A DNA stretch of 9,941 bases from CAZGTQ01 sp964528575 (GTDB taxonomy: Bacteria; Planctomycetota; UBA1135; GCA-002686595). Both the position numbers and the translations under genes were made by a program. Where the stretch lies: contig CAZGTQ010000082.1 of assembly GCA_964528575.1 (NCBI GenBank), positions 1 to 9,941 on the forward strand, in the 5' to 3' direction. Positions 6,751 to 9,941 of this stretch are shown piece after piece. Numbering within the stretch: the stretch's first letter is position 1; each line of letters starts with the position of its first letter. The notes beneath the pieces were generated by a model. It was not told where the DNA came from, searched no databases, and worked only from the letters and a program-made list of their open reading frames with translations.

Positions 6751-7053
6751 ATGATTCTGAGCATCAAGGGCCTGGCCGTTGCCGGCGCCGTCCTGATGGG
6801 AGGGTCGATCCTGCTCGTCGGCCTCGCCGCGATGATCGGCGGTGTGAGCGCCGTCGAGCCGTCCGGCCGGAGCGGCTACTTCGGCGCGGACTTCCTGCTC
6901 GCCTTCGCCTCGATCTATCCGGGCTACCGGGGCACGCCGGAGCTCGGCGACACGATCGTCGGCACGCTCTACGGCCTGGTCGGCGGCGCGGTCGCGGGCG
7001 CGCTCGTCGCCTGGATCCACAACCGCTTCGCGCGACCGCGCGCGACGAGCTGA
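6751..7053 (+). CDS. Small two-helix membrane protein, 'bacteriophage holin'-like family
   Basis: A 100-residue protein with two hydrophobic segments: about 7-31 (GLAVAGAVLMGGSILLVGLAA) and about 71-92 (IVGTLYGLVGGAVAGALVAW). They are joined by a soluble loop containing YFGADFLLAFASIYPGY and followed by a short basic tail. The Gly-rich second helix (GLVGGAVAGAL) has a glycine-zipper look that favours helix packing or oligomers. The pattern (short N-terminus, TM1, aromatic loop with YPGY, GxxYGxxxGxxxGxxxAWxxN) resembles small chromosomal proteins annotated as 'bacteriophage holin' in many non-phage bacterial genomes. That label comes from general family memory and is not proof of lysis function. 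No phage genes are nearby. Transcription runs toward the ankyrin gene, and a small CCGC-AAA-GCGG hairpin lies at 7096-7106 after its stop. Confidence 0.72.
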   Translation: MILSIKGLAVAGAVLMGGSILLVGLAAMIGGVSAVEPSGRSGYFGADFLLAFASIYPGYRGTPELGDTIVGTLYGLVGGAVAGALVAWIHNRFARPRATS

Positions 7054-7115
7054 GCGAGCCGCAATCGACGGCTACGACGAGCGCAACCACCACCCCCGCA
7101 AAGCGGTCTCCCCTG

Positions 7116-7165
7116 GTGGCGGGTGGGGGGTAGGGACGGTAGAGGGGCCGCGAGCGGGCCCCCTC
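7116..7165. terminator. G-rich convergent intergenic region with terminator-like hairpin
   Basis: Positions 7054-7163 separate two convergent genes. On the + strand, 7121-7147 contains G-runs of 3, 6, 3 and 4 with loops of 1, 2 and 8 nt, a possible G-quadruplex former. GAGGGGCC (7142-7149) pairs with GGCCCCCTC (7157-7165), with one bulged C. The right arm touches the TGA of the ankyrin gene (7164-7166, read on the minus strand), so in that direction it is positioned as a terminator followed by a pyrimidine-rich stretch. In the other direction it could end the gene at 6751. Confidence 0.4.
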
Positions 7166-7814
7166 ACCCCCCCACCACCTCCCTGAGCTCCCCCGGCGCG
7201 TCCGCCGCCAGCATCTGCGCCGCGCTCGCCCCTTCGTCCGTGCGCACGTCGAGCGAAGCGCCCGCCGCGACGAGCGCGCGAGCCATCGCGATGTCGCCGT
7301 GCTTCGCGGCCGCGTGCAGCGCCGTGTAGCCGCCCTTCTGGCGCGCATCGGGATCGGCTCCGCGCTCGAGCAACAACGCCACCGTCTCCGCGCGCCGGCT
7401 CGCCGCCGCGCCGTGCAGCGGCCGCAGCTCCGTCCCGTTCGTCGCGACCGCGTCGACCGGCGCGCCCGCGTCGAGCAGCAGCCGCGCCGCCTCGAGATGG
7501 CCGAAGAAGCACGCGAGGTGCAACGGCGTGAAACCGTCGGCCGAGCGCTCCTCCACCGCGCGCCGCTCGACCGCGACGAGCTCGCGCAGCCGCTCGACGT
7601 CGCCGACCGCCGCCGCCTCGCAGACGTCGAGCGCGCCCGCGTGCCCGCGCAGCAGCGCGACGAGGTCCTCGCGCATGTGATAGCGCGCCACGAGCAGCGC
7701 CGACACGCCGCGCTCGTCGCGCGCGCGCGCCAGCGACGGATCGGCCTCGAGCAACGTCGCAAGGGCGACCCGGTCACCGGACGCGATCGCCTCGAACACG
7801 GAGTGGGAGCTCAT
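7164..7814 (-). CDS. Ankyrin-repeat protein
   Basis: A 216-residue, probably cytoplasmic protein made almost entirely of ankyrin repeats; there is no signal peptide or membrane segment. Clear repeat cores are DGFTPLHLACFFGHLEAARLLLDAGAPVDA (about 93-122), RPLHGAAASRRAETVALLLERGADPDA (131-157) and GYTALHAAAKHGDIAMARALVAAGASLDV (162-190). More degenerate units lie at 5-30, 36-60 and 64-90, and a half repeat at the end. Ankyrin stacks bind other proteins, so no enzymatic role is expected. ATG 7814 is chosen because AGGAGG lies 7 nt upstream (7822-7827). A longer reading from TTG 7832 would put that SD inside the gene. It is divergent from a MarR regulator with only 49 bp between starts, and the palindrome in that gap would cover its promoter, so MarR control is likely. 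The binding partner is unknown. Bacterial ankyrin proteins of this size are often adaptors or inhibitors, but I see nothing that picks between them. Confidence 0.88.
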   Translation of the reverse strand: MSSHSVFEAIASGDRVALATLLEADPSLARARDERGVSALLVARYHMREDLVALLRGHAGALDVCEAAAVGDVERLRELVAVERRAVEERSADGFTPLHLACFFGHLEAARLLLDAGAPVDAVATNGTELRPLHGAAASRRAETVALLLERGADPDARQKGGYTALHAAAKHGDIAMARALVAAGASLDVRTDEGASAAQMLAADAPGELREVVGG

Positions 7815-7830
7815 CGGAAGTCCTCCTGGC

Positions 7831-7853
7831 AATGGTTAGCCAGGCTAACTATT
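7831..7853. promoter_or_regulatory. Probable MarR operator (23-bp palindrome)
   Basis: GTTAGCC-A-GGCTAAC is a perfect 7-bp-arm palindrome centred on A7842. It extends to a 23-bp imperfect palindrome (AAT outside the left arm, ATT outside the right, one mismatch on each side). It lies in the 49-bp gap between the divergent ankyrin and MarR genes, 10 nt from the MarR GTG and 17 nt from the ankyrin ATG. AT-rich palindromes of this size between a MarR gene and a divergent target are the standard operator arrangement. TAACTA (7846-7851) could double as the -10 element of the MarR promoter, so bound repressor would block both genes. Confidence 0.75.
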
Positions 7854-7863
7854 CTCGCCGGCC

Positions 7864-8301
7864 GTGTCAGCCCCCTCCCGAGCGCGGGCCGCCGAGCGGC
7901 TCCACCGCACCGCGATCGGCCTGCTCCGGCGCCTGCGCGTCTCGGACGTCGACGCCGGGATCGGCCCGGCGCGCCTGTCCGCCCTCTCGGTGCTCGTCTT
8001 CGGCGGTCCCCGCACGCTCGGCGCGCTCGCCCGCGCCGAGCAGGTCCGCCCCCCGACGATGACGCGCATCGTCACGGGCCTGGTCGACGCCGGCCTCGCC
8101 CGCCGCCGCGCGGACCCCGCCGACGCGCGCTCGGCGCGGATCAGCGCGACCCCGAAGGGCCGCCGCCTGCTCGAACGCGCCCGCGGCGCCCGGCTCGACG
8201 CGCTCGAGACGCTCCTCGAGCGGCTGTCGCCGAGCGAGCTGCGCGCGCTCGAGACCGGGATCGCAGCCCTCGAGCGCGAGCTCAGCGACGCACGAACGTG
8301 A
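7864..8301 (+). CDS. MarR-family transcriptional regulator
   Basis: A 145-residue winged-helix regulator read from GTG 7864. The N-terminal helix (about 8-26) would be part of the dimer interface. The winged-helix domain covers about 36-100: LGALARAEQV is the first helix of the HTH; RPPTMTRIVTGLVDAGLARR (62-81) is the recognition helix and the one after it; and RADPADARSARISATPKG (82-99) is the wing, with the DP-x-D-x-R signature of the family. C-terminal helices (about 100-143) complete the dimer interface. MarR proteins usually repress their own gene and a divergent target and are released by a small ligand or by thiol oxidation. This one has no cysteine, so a ligand is more likely than redox sensing. 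No SD precedes the GTG, and the operator overlaps the only AT-rich promoter-like sequence, so a very short leader is likely. Its last 20 nt overlap the 3' end of the WD40 gene on the other strand. Confidence 0.87.
   Translation: MSAPSRARAAERLHRTAIGLLRRLRVSDVDAGIGPARLSALSVLVFGGPRTLGALARAEQVRPPTMTRIVTGLVDAGLARRRADPADARSARISATPKGRRLLERARGARLDALETLLERLSPSELRALETGIAALERELSDART
8244..8278. terminator. Hairpin inside the MarR 3' end, just past the WD40 stop
   Basis: CGCGCTCGAG (8244-8253) and CTCGAGCGCG (8269-8278) are perfect 10-bp arms with a 15-nt loop. For the minus-strand WD40 gene, which stops at 8282, the stem starts 3 nt beyond the stop codon, a terminator position but without a T tract. 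The same bases encode a repeated ALE...ALER helix in MarR, so the symmetry may come from coding alone. Confidence 0.3.
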
Positions 8302-9941
8302 CGAGCGCGGGCCCCGAGAGCAGCCCGCTCGCCGCCGCCGCCCGCACGCGCACGTCGGTCCGCTCGCCGTCGAGCGCAACCTCGAGCACGAGGTCGTGTG
8401 CTCCCGCGACCATGCTCAGCTCGCCGTTCACATCGACCTCGAAGTGCGCCACGTCGCCGGTCGCGACGACGCGCACCGTCGCCGAGGACGCGTCGGTGCG
8501 CACCACGCGCGCCGCCGGCTCGACGAGCACGATCTCGGGCGCGCGCGGCACGAACGGCATCGCGGCGAGCACGCCCGCGGCCTCCGCGCGCACCACCGCG
8601 GGATCGAATAGCCAGCCTGCGAGCGCGTCGAGCATCCGCGGCTCGCCGTCGACGAGCAGGTGGCTCTTCGCGAGCGCGCCCTCGCTCGCGTCGAAGCGCC
8701 CCGAGCGCGACACGACGACGTGCTCGCCGCCGCCGAGCGCGCTGACGCCGACCGTCGGCTCGAGGCTGTCCGCGTCGAGCACGACCAGACTCGCGACCGC
8801 ATCGACGAGCACGCGCTCGCCGACGACGTACACGAGGTGGGCTTGCTCGAACGGAAGAGCGCCGTCCTGCGAACGGAGCTGCGCCACTTCGCTTCCGTCG
8901 CGCACGTCGAGTGCGACGCTGCTCCATGGAGATGTGACGAAGATCCGCGCGCGCGCCTCGTCGAGCTCGATGCAGGGTGCAGCCGGCTGCCCTCCCCCCG
9001 GCTGCCAGTTCCAGCGCAGTGCTCCGGTCGCCACGTCCCAGCAGAAGACCTGGAACCAGTCGCCGGTCGACGCGACGAGCACCGTCCCGTCCTTCGAGAA
9101 CTCGAGCACGCGGACGGCCGGCGGGTGGAACAAGTCGGTGTGCTCGAGACGCTGCATGCGCCGGCCCTCCGGCAGGGACCAAAGGACAGCGAACGCGTCC
9201 TCCCCGCCGGATGCGAGCAGAGCGCCATCCGGCGCGAATGCGAGCGAAGCCACGCACGAACCGTGCTCGCCGAGCTGCCGAAGATTGCCGTCGTGCCACA
9301 CGGCGACAGTGCCTTCACGCGTGCCGAGCGCCACTCGCTCCCCGGACGCGCTCAACGCGCCGCTGGAAATCCGCTCGCCCTCGATCGCGAGCTCCGTGAG
9401 CACGGCTCCGCTCGCGATCTCGACGACTCGAGCACTCCGTTCGCCGAGCGCGAGCAATCGTTCACCGTCTCGAGAGAAGCTCAGCTCGATCGACAAGGTG
9501 TCCGACTCGAACGCCATCGCGTCGTGGATCCTTTCCAGCGCAGCGACGTCCCAGATCTCGAGCCGCCCGTCGAACGACGCGGTCGCGAGCCACCGGCCGC
9601 TCGGAGCCAGCGCGTGTCGGTAGAGCGGCGCGCCGGTCGCGATCGACCATCGAATGCGACCGCTGGCCGGCTCGAAGCCGTGCACGTCTCCGCTCGGTCC
9701 CTCCAGCGCGACGAGCGAGAGGTCACGCTCGGGCGACGCGATGGCACCGCTGGCCGACATGTGCCCGTACTGGAAGAGCGAACGGCCGCTCCGCGCGTCG
9801 AGGCACTCGACGTCGCCGTCGGGGTGAGCGACGAACGCCCGCTCCCCGTCGCTCGACCACGCCCAGTCCAGGTCCGTGCCGTCCGCCCCGCGCTCCCACA
9901 ACCGCACGCCAGTCACGCTGTCCCAGGCCCGCGCCGGCTCG
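8282..9941 (-). CDS. WD40 beta-propeller protein with caspase-associated C-terminal module (5' end outside window)
   Basis: 552 residues are visible; the frame is still open at the right edge. The ARAWDSVTG at 9915-9940 is already part of a WD40 blade, so GTG 9916 is not a real start. At least seven WD40-like units follow, with SSDGERAFVAH, SGRWLATASFDGRLEIWD, SRDGERLLALG, SGERVALGTREGTVAVW, APDGALLASGGEDAFAVLW and SKDGTVLVAST. After two degenerate units (about 8750-9000) comes a distinct block at about 8595-8740: GGEHVVVSRSGRFDASEGAL, a short LLVDGEP segment, then LFDPAVV. An Ig-like domain (8285-8570) with PEIVLVEPA and VDVNGEL follows. That block plus Ig domain is familiar from planctomycete and cyanobacterial WD40 proteins in which a caspase-like C14 peptidase domain comes next. 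Here the protein stops at FVRR with no caspase. It is probably a scaffold for protein-protein contacts. Any N-terminal partner domain (kinase, peptidase or transmembrane helix) would lie beyond the window. Confidence 0.82.
   Translation of the reverse strand, partial: EPARAWDSVTGVRLWERGADGTDLDWAWSSDGERAFVAHPDGDVECLDARSGRSLFQYGHMSASGAIASPERDLSLVALEGPSGDVHGFEPASGRIRWSIATGAPLYRHALAPSGRWLATASFDGRLEIWDVAALERIHDAMAFESDTLSIELSFSRDGERLLALGERSARVVEIASGAVLTELAIEGERISSGALSASGERVALGTREGTVAVWHDGNLRQLGEHGSCVASLAFAPDGALLASGGEDAFAVLWSLPEGRRMQRLEHTDLFHPPAVRVLEFSKDGTVLVASTGDWFQVFCWDVATGALRWNWQPGGGQPAAPCIELDEARARIFVTSPWSSVALDVRDGSEVAQLRSQDGALPFEQAHLVYVVGERVLVDAVASLVVLDADSLEPTVGVSALGGGEHVVVSRSGRFDASEGALAKSHLLVDGEPRMLDALAGWLFDPAVVRAEAAGVLAAMPFVPRAPEIVLVEPAARVVRTDASSATVRVVATGDVAHFEVDVNGELSMVAGAHDLVLEVALDGERTDVRVRAAAASGLLSGPALVTFVRR

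Noticed and set aside
6751..7053. Prophage remnant, based on the holin-like protein
   Set aside because: No other phage gene, integrase, attachment site or composition shift is visible nearby.
7815..7832. Earlier TTG start for the ankyrin gene at 7832
   Set aside because: It would place the AGGAGG SD inside the coding region and the start within the operator. ATG 7814 has ideal SD spacing.
7845..9299. 484-codon minus-strand open frame inside the WD40 gene
   Set aside because: Arg-rich out-of-frame reading. The WD40 frame alone shows repeat periodicity.
7299..9623. 774-codon + strand open frame through the ankyrin, MarR and WD40 region
   Set aside because: Ser/Thr/Arg-rich shadow of the minus-strand ankyrin and WD40 genes; it also crosses the well-supported MarR gene in another frame.
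9914..9916. GTG 9916 as the true start of the WD40 protein
   Set aside because: The frame stays open to the window edge and encodes ARAWDSVTG, the end of a preceding WD40 blade, so the gene continues outside.
1..9941. tRNA, rRNA, CRISPR array, insertion sequence, retron or other mobile element
   Set aside because: I looked for cloverleaf or rRNA stretches, evenly spaced repeats, transposase or integrase motifs and terminal inverted repeats on both strands and saw none.

Overview
The window is GC-rich throughout, with strongly GC3-biased codons, and long open frames on the strand opposite nearly every gene (shadow ORFs). Several features point to Planctomycetota, probably one of its deep-branching marine lineages. 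The large secreted protein ends in a C-terminal beta module that recurs on many planctomycete exported proteins. The right-hand WD40 protein carries the C-terminal module usually seen next to caspase-like (C14) peptidases in planctomycetes and cyanobacteria. Shine-Dalgarno (SD) use is patchy, and GTG or TTG starts are common. The lineage assignment is inference from protein style, not from a marker gene.

Layout, left to right. (1) Positions 1-138 (-) hold the first 46 codons of a type IV pilin-like protein. It is divergent from (2), 425-3451 (+), a 1008-residue secreted DUF5060 / glycoside-hydrolase-like protein. (3) A compact + strand set of three genes follows: a CPBP-family intramembrane protease (3502-4221), an HExxH gluzincin peptidase of the peptidase-MA type (4270-5649), and a membrane-anchored coiled-coil protein of unknown function (5646-6275) whose GTG start overlaps the preceding TGA by 4 nt. 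(4) A four-helix membrane protein (6282-6650, -) is convergent with that set and divergent from a small two-helix, holin-like membrane protein (6751-7053, +). (5) After a G-rich convergent intergenic region come an ankyrin-repeat protein (7164-7814, -) and a divergent MarR-family regulator (7864-8301, +). Their 49-bp gap contains a near-perfect palindrome that is very probably the MarR operator. (6) A WD40 beta-propeller protein (8282-9941, -, 5' end outside the window) overlaps the MarR gene tail-to-tail by 20 nt.

The protease pair plus anchored coiled-coil protein looks like one transcription unit acting at the membrane. MarR and ankyrin look like a self-contained regulatory pair. The rest appear to be independent genes. 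I saw no tRNA, rRNA, CRISPR array, insertion sequence, integrase or phage structural gene. Nothing here proves a new system. The best leads are the two-protease operon, the MarR/ankyrin switch, and the caspase-associated WD40 scaffold that ends without a caspase domain.
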